Shown one piece after another: positions 11,025 to 20,040 of a stretch of 64,000 nt of DNA. The notes under the pieces are model-generated. The model was not told the origin of the DNA and did no database searches. It saw nothing but the letters and a program-made list of their open reading frames with translations. The translations under genes and the position numbers were made by a program. The DNA comes from Aspidapion aeneum (lineage: Eukaryota; Arthropoda; Insecta; Coleoptera; Brentidae), in the NCBI GenBank assembly GCA_963576565.1, contig OY755042.1, positions 7,898,372 through 7,962,371 of the forward strand. Reading direction: 5' to 3'. Position 1 is the stretch's first letter. The number at the start of each line of letters is the position of its first letter.

Positions 11025-11984
11025 GATGACCCCTTACCAAATGTTTTGGCAAAATCGTGGTTAGATTTCATTGATCAAATAGAACTTCTTAGTAGCATAA
11101 AAATACCAAGATTTGTTTTGCATTCCATCGAATATTTCAATGTCAATTTACACGGGTTCTGTGACAGTTCTCAGGTCGCATATGGTGCTAGCATTTTTAT
11201 AACTTTTGATGACAACCAAGGTGTTATTTATTCCAATCTGTTATGCGCGAAAAGTCGCATCGCACCTTTGAAACCAACCTTAACAATTCCTAAATTAGAG
11301 CTCTCGAGTGCCCATCTCTTAGCTCAATTGATGACGAAAGTCAAGCTTGCTTTACGTTTACCTATTAAAAACACAATTTTTTGGACTGACTCGACCATCG
11401 TCCTAGCTTGGCTTCAAAAAGATCCTAGCCATTGGAAGGTGTTTGTTTCAAATCGGGTTGCCGAAATTCAAAAACTTACTGAAAACTCTGAGTGGCGGCA
11501 TGTACCAACACATGAGAACCCTTCAGATATTTTGAGCCGAGGTTCAGATCCCCAATCTTTGCAAAATAATTCACTTTGGTGGATTGGGCCAAATTTTTTA
11601 CTCCAAGACCCAGAATTCTGGCCTGAAAACGGCATTGCGGATATGGAATCTGTACCTGAAGTAAGAAAGGAAAATATCATCCTCACTTATGTTTCCACAA
11701 ATCAAAGTAGTTTTCTATTTGAAAAATATTCCTCGTATTGGAAGTTGATCCGAATGACAGCATATTTATTAAGATTTGCTGAAAATTGTCGTGCGAAAAA
11801 ACAAAAACTTAATAAAATTACTGGTCCTTTAACTTTAAAAGAATTAAATAACGCTGAAAATAGGCTATGTTTTTTAGTTCAACAAGAATCTTTTTTAAGG
11901 GAATATATATCTCTTAAAAACGAGCGTCTAATTCCGAGTGACAGCAAACTGAAAAGATTGAGTCCTAGTCCTGTTAGATCATAA
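11025..11984 (+). pseudogene. BEL/Pao RNase H segment
   Basis: This continues the pol frame after the stop at 11022. RNase H residues are recognisable: Asp in FCDSSQVAYGAS, Glu in PKLELSSAHLL, Asp in FWTDSTIVLAWL and the distal ENPSDILSRG. The segment then runs into the linker before integrase and stops at about 11984, where the reading phase shifts relative to the integrase frame. The preceding frameshift position lies between about 11970 and 11990. Confidence 0.88.
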
Positions 11985-11988
11985 AAAT

Positions 11989-13239
11989 TTGATCCGAATG
12001 GATACTAGGCTAAAATACTCCAAATTACCTCAAGATACTATCAAGCCTATCATTCTACCTAGTAAACACTCTTTTGTAAAATTATTGATCGAACACAATC
12101 ATAAAAAGTTCTTACATGCTGGTCCTCAATTTGTTTTATCACAAATTCGCTTGAAATTTTGGATAGTGAATGGTAGAAATTTTGTACGGCATACAATACA
12201 TAAATGCATTCCTTGTTTCCGAGCTAATCCTTCAACTGTTAATCAGCTTATGGCTCCGCTACCCAAGCCTAGAGTGACACCTTCTCGTCCTTTTGCTCAT
12301 TGTGGTATAGATTTTGCAGGACCATACTTAATTAAAGATGGAAAAACTAGGTCTCGAACTTACATAAAAGCGTACCTCGCTATTTTTGTATGTTTCAGTA
12401 CCCGGGCTGTTCACGTAGAATTAGTGACCGAATTAACATCCAATGCATTTCTAAATGCTTTTAAAAGGTTTGTATCCCGAAGAGGATTATGTTTTGATAT
12501 CTATAGCGATAATGCTACTAATTTTACGGGAAGTAATCGCGAAATTCAAAGGTTTTACTTTATTATTGAAAATTGCGCCAAACAGGCACATGCGAGCTAC
12601 TTTCTGGAAAATCGTATAACTTGGCATTTCATACCAAGTCGATCACCTCATCACGGCGGATTATGGGAATCAGCTGTGCGGTCTTTTAAGTTTCATTTAA
12701 AGAGGATGTGCGACATTAAGCTTGATTTTGAAACATTTTACACATTATTGACGCAAATTGAAGCCATCCTTAATTCCCGGCCAATCCTGCCTCTTACCTC
12801 AGACCCACAAGACTTACAGTGTTTAACTCCCGGACACTTCTTGGTGGGAAGTAACTTGTTATCTGTGCCGCAAGAAGATGTATCTGAAATTCCTTTAAAC
12901 AGACTGAAGCATTTTGAACAAATGACAAAAGTTATCCAATGTTTTTGGAAGGTTTGGAGCAAAGACTATTTGCAATCGTTACAGCAAAGGTCAAAATGGT
13001 TTAAAAAGTCTCCAAACTTACAAGTTGGCACACTGTGTATTGTGCAGGAAGACAATGAGCCACCGATGTCATGGCCACTTGGTCGTATAGTAGCTGTTCA
13101 CCCTGGCGCTGACAATCTTGTGAGAGTCTGCTCTGTACGCATGAAAAATGGTATTTTCAAGAGAGCAATAACACGATTATGTCCTTTACCAATTGAAGAA
13201 GATGTTTGTGTCCTCCCAGTGAAGATAAAAAACTCCTAA
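11989..13239 (+). pseudogene. BEL/Pao integrase with DUF5641-like C-terminus
   Basis: This frame is offset from the preceding segment. It contains the HHCC-type zinc region (HKKFLHAGPQ, then KCIPCFR), the catalytic core with Asp in HCGIDFAGPY, the second Asp in IYSDNATNF and Glu in HHGGLWESAVRSFK, and a C-terminal domain resembling DUF5641 (LQVGTLCIVQ to RAITRLCPLP). It lacks its own credible start, so it is the displaced end of pol. The 3' LTR begins 340 bases later. Confidence 0.9.
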
Positions 13240-13578
13240 ATATATTTGTTTTTATCTTAAGTCATTATTTTTTATAATATGTATCTAAGGTAGCTACGCA
13301 GATTATTTTCAACTTTTTACACAGATTTGTGCAGTTTTTTTAAATTCTAGAATCTTAAGTTTAACTGGTACTTATTTAACTTATTTTGTTTTTAGTAAGT
13401 GACATAGTTATCTTAACATGTACTTATTAGTGGCTTTAGTAATAAGATTTTATTCAAATTATTTTAGATTTATACTTTGCACTATTCCATGTTTCTTAAA
13501 ATTTATTAAGTGATTTCAATTAGATTTTTAATTTTTTATTCATTATTTGAAATATGGGATATTTCAACGGCGGCGGCA

Positions 13579-13841
13579 TGTTCTGTTTCTGTGCGTTTAT
13601 TATACTCTGTTACCCTTCTCTGGTACGTGACTAAACAAAGGGAAAGGTTCCTTTGAACCCGCTCGAAAGCTGGCCGTCCCTATATACTTTTGAAATCAGG
13701 TAGTTTTTAGGCAGTTAGGCTTTAGCCCCTATCTCGTAAACATCGTGTATTATAATCGCTGTAAATTGAGTTTATTACTACGTAAATATAAAACCTATGG
13801 AAATTTAAAATACAGTCCTTTTATTACGTGCAAACGGCACA
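13579..13841 (+). repeat. 3' LTR of the BEL/Pao element
   Basis: Identical by eye to the 5' LTR over 263 bases. It is followed by the second copy of the CACTG target duplication, then by LINE sequence. Confidence 0.95.
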
Positions 13842-13846
13842 CACTG

Positions 13847-14145
13847 TCTTATTGAGATTAACCTCTAGTCCCCACTTATTGTACTCTTCTATTAGTTTTC
13901 GTGTCATATATTCGAGGTCGTCATAATCCTGAGCCACTACTATCTGATCATCGGCGAAACATAAAGTATACAAGGTGGTTTCGTCCAACGGAATTCCCAT
14001 GTTTTGGCATTTTCTCTTCCATACTTTAAGGACTTGTTCCAAGTATATCTTGAAGAGCGTAGGCGAGATACAGCAACCTTGTTTAAGACCTTTATTTACT
14101 TGAAAGCCTTTGGTTAGTTTTGCTTTTATTTTAAATTTAGCCTAT
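13847..14145 (-). pseudogene. non-LTR reverse transcriptase, palm part
   Basis: Continuation of the LINE at 5931-6577, displaced by the BEL insertion. The minus-strand frame carries the catalytic FADDQIVVAQDYDDLEY and, upstream of it, a QGCCISPTLFKIYL-like palm strand. Homology ends near 14145, giving a 5'-truncated LINE copy of about 950 bases before interruption. Confidence 0.85.
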
Positions 14146-14557
14146 TTATCATTCTACGGCAAAAAAATGCTGACAAACATGAGCCTGCAAATGTTTCTGC
14201 AGAGTGTTGAAATTTTCAGATTATTTTAGTAATTTTCTTTATATAGGGTATAAACGGTATGACTGACTAACGATATTTCAAAGCTATGACCAATGCTTGC
14301 CCGGTATCTCGACAACAAAAGGCTTTGACCGACATGTTATATATAATATTTAATCTTATTTAGGTCTCCTCTGTCACTCATTATAATCTTGTAAGTTTAC
14401 ATCAATGATGTCCATACTTTCCAGCGGATGAATATCAAAGGTTTACACGCAGTTTTTGAATTATGAAAAAAGGCCTATACATTAAAGTGCTCCGCGAACG
14501 CGCCGCTCGTTACATAGTCAGAGTTATTATTTTAAAGGGCTTTCCGTTTTCGGTCTA
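14146..14557. other. no gene or repeat recognised
   Basis: Intronic AT-rich sequence between the LINE and the foldback block. I see nothing assignable. Confidence 0.4.
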
Positions 14558-15680
14558 GAAGCAAGTCATATTACTTTTTGGCAACAGATCATTTCCCCCT
14601 AATTTGACCCCGCTGAATCCGAATATCTCTGTTGCCAACTCGAAAAATCGACAGGGACGAAGAAAATCCCCCCAAACCCTGTTTTTTTTTCAGTTTTATG
14701 CAATTTTCTCGAAAACTAACCTTTTTATAAAAAATTGCAAAGAACAGTTTTTTTGTGGAGAATAAAATTCCCTTTCCAACGATGTATTGGTCAATAAGGT
14801 TAGGAAAAGCAAGTAGCTCTTCAGTGGCGTACGTAAATTGGGCTTATATTTAGAAAAAAACATGTTTGTTATAGGTTTTTCAAAATTTTCTCAAAAACTA
14901 CACTTTTTAGGAAAAAATATGTAGTATACTTTATTGTAGAACATAACATTTTCTTTTAAAAACTTTATTAAAATGTCGGGTTGTTGCCATATTTAGTTCT
15001 TCAGGGGCGTACTAATATAAACTTATTTTCAAAAATAACTGAAATAATCAGTTTCTCTTGCATATTTAAATATATTTTCTAACTAAGATTTTCAGAAAAA
15101 AATGTGCCTTTGTTCTTTATTGAGGATAAGACAATTTCTTTTTAAATGATAAATTACAAAGTGAGGTTAATGTTATGATAAATACTTTAAAAAGGTTCTT
15201 AATTTATACCTACTAAAATAAAATGTTTCCACATTAAAATAAACTGTTTTTTGATTAGATTAGATATTTTAATTTATCTAAATAAGTTCTTTAAAGCAAA
15301 AAAACACTGGTGATTATAAGGGGAGGGGGCATAGGGGCCCTAAGCAATATTTTTGTGCAGAAAGTAACAAGAGTAACTTTGACACAGGTGTTTTTGGTTA
15401 TTTTTTTAAGCATATGGAACTAAAAATAAAGTGGTGAATCTTATGCAACGGTTTGGGGGGGGGGCATAATTATAATTAGGTACTCATTGGGAATAACAAC
15501 CAACCTGTCAATCTGTTAGAGTTTGATATTTGATTTGAAATTGAGATTTTGATGGAAATTGAATGAAACCCGTAACAAAAATAATATTTTTTGGTAATTT
15601 TTGCAATTTACGGACGCCCTGGAGAGTTTTCTATACTATGGGTCACATTTTGTGACACGCTGTTTAAAAGGACATTTTAT

Positions 15681-15967
15681 CATGGGCGCACCCAGTTAAT
15701 AAACCCGGGCCCCCCCCAAGCCTTAGATTTTTTAATATATTTTCTACATATTTGATGAAAAAACATGAAAAATACCTTCAAATTTGACATCAGGAGGCTT
15801 CGGGCCCCCCCCCCCAAGCCCAAGCCGTGGTGTAGTTGCGAAAAGACATGATGACCTTTATTATTTTTTTTATTTTTATTTTTTTTTGTTTTTGGTCGCA
15901 AGTTTTTTGAGGGCGCGCTTCGTAGCTGTCGGGCCCCCCCCAAGACACATTCCTGGGTGCGCCACTG
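15681..15967. mobile_element. hAT-like MITE
   Basis: The right end reads CTGGGTGCGCCACTG and the left end CATGGGCGCACCCAG, its near reverse complement. The CAGTGGCG-type terminus is typical of hAT elements. The flanks share ATTTTAT (15674-15680 and 15968-15974), consistent with a ~8-bp duplication. The interior has G/C runs and A/T-rich sequence with no gene. Overlapping frames read from the C runs are not real. Confidence 0.7.
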
Positions 15968-15978
15968 ATTTTATTATC

Positions 15979-16241
15979 GGGCCCGCCGCCGAAACCATAA
16001 AAGGTCGAAAGTACAAAAGGTCGAAAAAAAATCGACAAAACAAAATATTAAAAATACAAATTTACCGTATCACGTCGAATTGACCTGTCCAGTCGATGTG
16101 GACCCGCGGACGTACTTTCGATCTTTTGTACTTTCGACCTTTTGAACTTTCGACCTTTGGTTTTTTGATCTTTTGTACTTTTGACCTTTTGTATTTTCGA
16201 CCTTTTGTACTTTCGACCTTTCGACATTTTATCCGCCGCTC
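15979..16241. mobile_element. foldback element of 16-bp minisatellite units
   Basis: It is flanked by an exact 9-bp repeat, TTTATTATC (15970-15978 and 16242-16250). The left part carries GGTCGAAAGTACAAAAGGTC and the right part its reverse complement repeated many times as a 16-bp unit (ACTTTCGACCTTTTGT). GC-rich ends (GCCGCC/GGCGG) close it. The inverted arrangement plus the flanking duplication suggests a MULE-like foldback whose arm expanded as a minisatellite. Confidence 0.6.
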
Positions 16242-17214
16242 TTTATTATCCCCCGGAAAGCTAATAAGACACAAAATTGATTAGTTTGGATTGATCTTAA
16301 ATAATTTCTTTAAATTAAGAACACCACTCGAGCGGTAAATATGACATAACTTCCACTTTGTTATACATCGTTTAAAAGGAAATTTTATTGGCTATGACGA
16401 AGTATAAAACACGTTTTTTGATAAAGAGCTTGGTTTTTAAGAAAATTGAATAAAACGTATGAAAAACATGATTTTTTAAATGATTTGTTGAAATCACCCC
16501 CATTGACGGACGTCGCTGGAGAGTTTGCTATAAGTCAAACCCCACCGATTTTTAAAAAGGAAATTTCCCTGTCTATAAAAAAGTGTAAAACAAGTTTTTT
16601 CGTGTTAAGCTTAGTTTTTGAGAAAATTAGATAAAACTTGTAACAAAAATGGTTTATTTTCTGTTTTTTCAAAATTAATTTAATTTACGGTTGCCCTGAA
16701 GTTTTATTTATAAAACCGATTTAATCATGTTATACGTCATTTTGAAGGAAATTTTATTGTGTATACCAAAATGTAATACATGGTTTTCTGTAGATATTAG
16801 TTTTTAAAAAAATTAAATAAATATTGGAAAAAACATAGGTATTTTTTCAACTTTTTTTAATTACTTCAATTAACGGACGCCGCTGGAGAGTTTGTATTAG
16901 TCTAACTTTATTAAGTTATACCATGTTGAAAAGGGAATTTCATTGTCTACAATAAAGCATATTATACATTTTTCTCTTAGAAGCTTAGTTTTTAAGAAAA
17001 TTTGAAAAAACCTCAAACTTTCAGATTTTGGGGGGTCTGAGGGGGTTTTTGGAGGTTTTTGCAGCCATTAAAAAAAATAATATAAATATTTCGAGTCGGC
17101 AACAGGGATATTCGGATTCAAAATAGGGGGAATTGCACATTTGCCAAAAAGTAATTTAAAATGCTTCTAGAAAGTGGATTTTCCCGAATCTTGCCTGAAC
17201 TAACATTTTAAATA

Positions 17215-17415
17215 TTTCAGCGAACCCTACAGTTCACCAAAAATCCACAAACCCACGAAAAACTGGCTCACCGCCGCCGGTGCCGTTCCAGTTACAACTG
17301 CGAACATACAACAAGGAGCGTTGGAAACCTGTCAGAACAGATGATTTACGGCAGGCGGTGTGCGAGCAACGCGCGCGTGACTTAAAAACACATACCAATT
17401 GGTTTATGCGGGTGA
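17215..17415 (+). other. GC-richer exon-like segment in the ENOSF1 intron
   Basis: After an AATATTTCAG acceptor-like sequence, the base composition becomes clearly GC-richer and all three frames stay open for over 120 bases. One frame would join in phase to the ENOSF1 donor at 5815 and run about 60 codons, containing RTYNKERWKPVRTDDLRQAV, before a stop. I recognise no domain. It could be an alternative terminal exon, a captured gene fragment or a transposon relic. Confidence 0.3.
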
Positions 17416-17429
17416 TGGGTGGTCATTGA

Positions 17430-17530
17430 CCTTGTCTGACCTTGACCTTGTCTGACGTTGGACATAAAAAGATGGCATAATTTGGAATAGGATCTAACTA
17501 ATTTGATCTTGTCTGACCTTGACCATATTT
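17430..17530 (+). repeat. short repeats of CTTGTCTGACCTTGACC
   Basis: The phrase CTTGTCTGACCTTGAC occurs at least three times with small changes (17432, 17445, 17507), giving an irregular minisatellite. Confidence 0.6.
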
Positions 17531-17791
17531 TTTTTTGTTTGAATTTTATTGTGAAATCGCTTCTGGGAATTTCCTGACATTGGAGAGTCTTGCCTTATTA
17601 CAAAAAAGCGTATTTTTTTAACCTTCAGATTCTTCGTATATATAAAGTATAAATTAACTTTTTTACTGCAACGACGAGCCTAAAAATTAATTCAGAGCAG
17701 GAAAGCATTAATTTGGGTGGTGATTTTACCCGTCAACACAACGACGATTTGCTGAGAGATATGGAGATTTTTAAACAAAGCAGATGCCATA

Positions 17792-17851
17792 GTCGGAGCC
17801 ACAGTCGGAACAACTATTGGAACCCCAATCGGAGCTACATGCGGAGATACA
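17792..17851 (+). repeat. five 12-bp repeats encoding a VGxT-like periodicity
   Basis: Five consecutive 12-bp units, each of the form GTCGGAGCCACA with substitutions. In one frame they read VGAT VGTT IGTP IGAT CGDT, a four-residue glycine repeat. The surrounding frame is short and opens after a stop, so coding status is unknown. Confidence 0.6.
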
Positions 17852-17907
17852 GCGACAAAACAAAGCACATATAAAATTAAAATTTTGGAATTTCATTGTG
17901 TTTATTT

Positions 17908-17975
17908 ATTTTAAGCACCACGTTTACACTTGAAAACGGTTAGAGATACTTACTAACCGTCGTGTTTAATATAAA
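17908..17975 (+). repeat. Penelope-like 3'-end hairpin remnant
   Basis: GGTTAG (17938-17943) pairs with CTAACC (17953-17958), preceded by ACACTTGA and followed by GTCGTGTTTAATATAAATAAA. The same arrangement occurs in reverse complement next to the Penelope-like coding remnant at 37711-37750, so this is probably a detached tail of that family. Confidence 0.5.
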
Positions 17976-18074
17976 TAAAGACAATGGAAGTTCGAAATTT
18001 TATTTCTACTTAATCATTGTCTACGAGCTTCAAACAAAAAGCACATATAGTTTCAAATTGTTGCTAAAATATAA

Positions 18075-18314
18075 TATAACAAAATAAGAAAAGCAAGCAC
18101 TCCATCATCATCGAGAGACCAGTTGGTATATCAAACAATAACTGAAAATCTAACCACCCAGGAAACACACACAATAGAACAAGCCATCCAAAGCCTGCGA
18201 GCTGAAAGAACCTGTTTCGAGCAGCTTCAACAAAGGGCAGGTTGGATCTGCTTAAAACAGAGACTGAATAGATTTAGAGAAAAGCTAAGGAAGCGAAGGA
18301 AGAATTTCAAATGA
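18075..18314 (+). pseudogene. short ORF fragment, unrecognised, basic C-terminus
   Basis: An 80-codon open frame that opens after a stop at 18072. It has the acidic/Gln-rich stretch ENLTTQETHTIEQAIQSL and ends in a strongly basic tail (RFREKLRKRRKNFK). Codon use looks protein-like, but I see no start context, no splice partner and no known domain. It follows a Penelope-like tail, so a transposon-borne fragment is the likeliest origin. Confidence 0.3.
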
Positions 18315-19294
18315 AACTAGCTTACTATAACAGATTTTAGGATCTCTTCTATGCTTTTAAGTTTTTAGTTTTCTCATTGTAATATTATTTATTTTTTGGA
18401 TAAAAATATTAATTATTTAATATATATGTACCTTTATTTTTTATTATACACATTTGCAGTCTAAATAATAAATATTTATGTCGAAAAGTAACGCTAATTA
18501 AAAAAAAAGGCTTTGAAAAATAATTTTTCGTGACATTTTTAAACTCTAGTTTCTTCATAAAAGAGGAACATTGCATTATATTAAATCTGTGTATAGAGAA
18601 GAACATTGCACAAATTTAAAAAATAAACTTTTAAAATGATTTTTTGTAGCATTTTTAAACTTAAGTTTATTTATAGAGCAAAATTGATGCGATGTTCAAA
18701 AGATTTTTTACTTTACTTTAAAATTAAAAAACATCTTATTGATGTATCTTAAAATATTTTTAATTATCTGGTTTCGTTCCACAGTATCTAAACCTTACAT
18801 TGAGCTGTGTGTAACAACTGATTTTTATTGTACACTCGAAAGACTAAGACAAACTACCAACGTTAAGCCTCCTTAAAAGGAGAATTTCTCTTCTCGCTCT
18901 CTACATTGGACAGCTCCTCGGAAGAAGGGCCACTTCTCACAACCTGCCACGTACCATAATCATTTTCATCTCACTTTTCGCTTCATCACTATCTGAGATA
19001 TGAATGGGAGACTATGGTGAACGTGGGAGATTATTTTGAGTGACGCACAAAAAGATTTGGCGAGATGTCTGAAAAATGGCTAAATTTTAAAATCATGCCT
19101 TATCTTGGATTTTCTAGAAATGTCAATTTTGACAAGAAATTTATATAGCCTTAGCTTTCGATAGAGAAAAAAATCACAAAAATCCAACAAGGGGCAAAAA
19201 AACTACAGCTGAAAAAAAAATGTCAGGCTAATCGCATGTGCCAAAAATCCTCCCATACACAATAATTCTTTAAATGGATGCTTTTTTCTTACAG
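18315..19294. other. ENOSF1 intron, nothing assigned
   Basis: AT-rich. A diverged direct duplication of about 115 bp is visible (18508-18575 and 18625-18690, both around TTTTTAAACT). A small perfect palindrome TGTCAATTTTGACA lies near 19121. No gene is seen. Confidence 0.4.
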
Positions 19295-19476
19295 TAAAGG
19301 TATGTCCCCATGCTGGCGGCGTGGGACTCTGTGAGATGGTGCAGCATTTGCAAATGTGGGACTACGTAGCCTGCTCCGGTACCATGGAGGGCAGAATCGT
19401 AGAATTCGTAGACCAGCAACACGAACATTTCGTCAACCCATGTATTATTGAAAGAGCGCACTATGTCGCGCCAAGG
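19295..19476 (+). CDS. ENOSF1: ENOSF1 (L-fuconate dehydratase-like), penultimate exon
   Basis: It begins after TTCTTACAG. Its first two bases complete the codon left open at 5814, and it then encodes KVCPHAGGVGLCEMVQHL. In enolase-superfamily fuconate dehydratases the His of the CPHAGG loop acts as the general acid/base in the active site. It continues through SGTMEGRIVEFVDQQHEHF and ends at a GTGAGT donor in phase 0. Both splice sites are canonical. Confidence 0.95.
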
Positions 19477-19544
19477 GTGAGTGCTATCTCTATTTCTATA
19501 AGGTTGTAATAAACAATTCCATTTTTATCTTATGATTTGCGTAA

Positions 19545-19720
19545 ACGGCGCCATTAAAAACCGCGCCGAAACAAAATGGCGCTGAACCAAAATCGCGCCG
19601 GACCAAAACCGCACCGGACTAAAACCGCGGCAAACAAAAGACGCTTAAACAGCGGTTAAAAACAAAATCGTACGGAACGAAAACGGCGCGGAGAAAAACA
19701 GTGCCGAGGGACAAAACTAT
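19545..19720. repeat. ~17-bp GC-rich minisatellite (AAAACCGCGCCGGACC type)
   Basis: About ten imperfect units of the form CCGCGCCGGACCAAAA follow each other (GGCGCCATTAAAAACCG, CGCGCCGAAACAAAATG and so on). The composition contrasts sharply with the AT-rich intron. There is no coding frame. Confidence 0.7.
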
Positions 19721-19740
19721 GCTCACAAGAAATAAAGAGT

Positions 19741-19888
19741 AATACCCTGTTTCCAACAATGCATGCCCACCCCAATTCAAAAAACGCATCACGTGATGGC
19801 CCATGGATTTGCACCGGTTTTAAATGCAGCGTCACCTGATGCGTTTTTTGAATCGGGGTGGACATGCATTGGTGGAAACAGGGTGTAA
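19741..19888. mobile_element. short palindromic MITE (ACCCTGTTTCCA ends)
   Basis: The left half ACCCTGTTTCCAACAATGCA ... TTCAAAAAACGCATCA is the reverse complement of the right half TGATGCGTTTTTTGAA ... TGCATTGGTGGAAACAGGGT. A second copy of the family lies at 34910-35037. There is no coding capacity. Confidence 0.8.
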
Positions 19889-20040
19889 GGCAGAACTAGA
19901 ACCGCGCAACTATTTTTTTTTTTAGTTAACCCAATCCAATTTGAATAAGGGGTCCTAACTTAATTTATTTTTTTTAAATTAGCTTTACGGTCCTCAGTTT
20001 ACGGTCCAAATCGATGATAACCTGCAAACATATCCTAACC

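Larger units (their letters stand above)
6578..13841 (+). mobile_element. BEL/Pao LTR retrotransposon inserted in a LINE
   Basis: A full-length LTR element. The two LTRs, 6578-6840 and 13579-13841, are each 263 bp, start TGTTCTG, end GGCACA, and are identical by eye. The target duplication CACTG flanks it (6573-6577 and 13842-13846). The gag-pol order (gag, protease, reverse transcriptase, RNase H, integrase) and the BEL-type gag mark it as BEL/Pao. No envelope gene is seen. It interrupts a minus-strand LINE whose two halves align across the insertion. Identical LTRs indicate a recent insertion, yet the coding region has an internal stop near 11022 and a frame change near 11980. Confidence 0.97.
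14558..17170. repeat. foldback block of ~180-bp satellite-like monomers
   Basis: The outer edges are inverted copies of each other: 14558-14650 (TCTAGAAGCAAGTCATATTA ... TTGCCAACTCGAAA) matches the reverse complement of 17082-17170. Inside are diverged tandem units of ~180-190 bp. They point one way at 14690-15190 and the other way at 15545-17010. The landmark GGACGCCGCTGGAGAGTTTG-like box recurs at 15611, 16508, 16694 and 16874. Two later insertions sit in the right half. It looks like an inverted satellite array bounded by terminal inverted repeats. Confidence 0.65.

Noticed and set aside
15680..16083. Several 80-100 codon frames around the GC-rich MITE
   Set aside because: They arise from C/G runs and the 16-bp minisatellite; no frame is consistent across the repeats and none has a domain.
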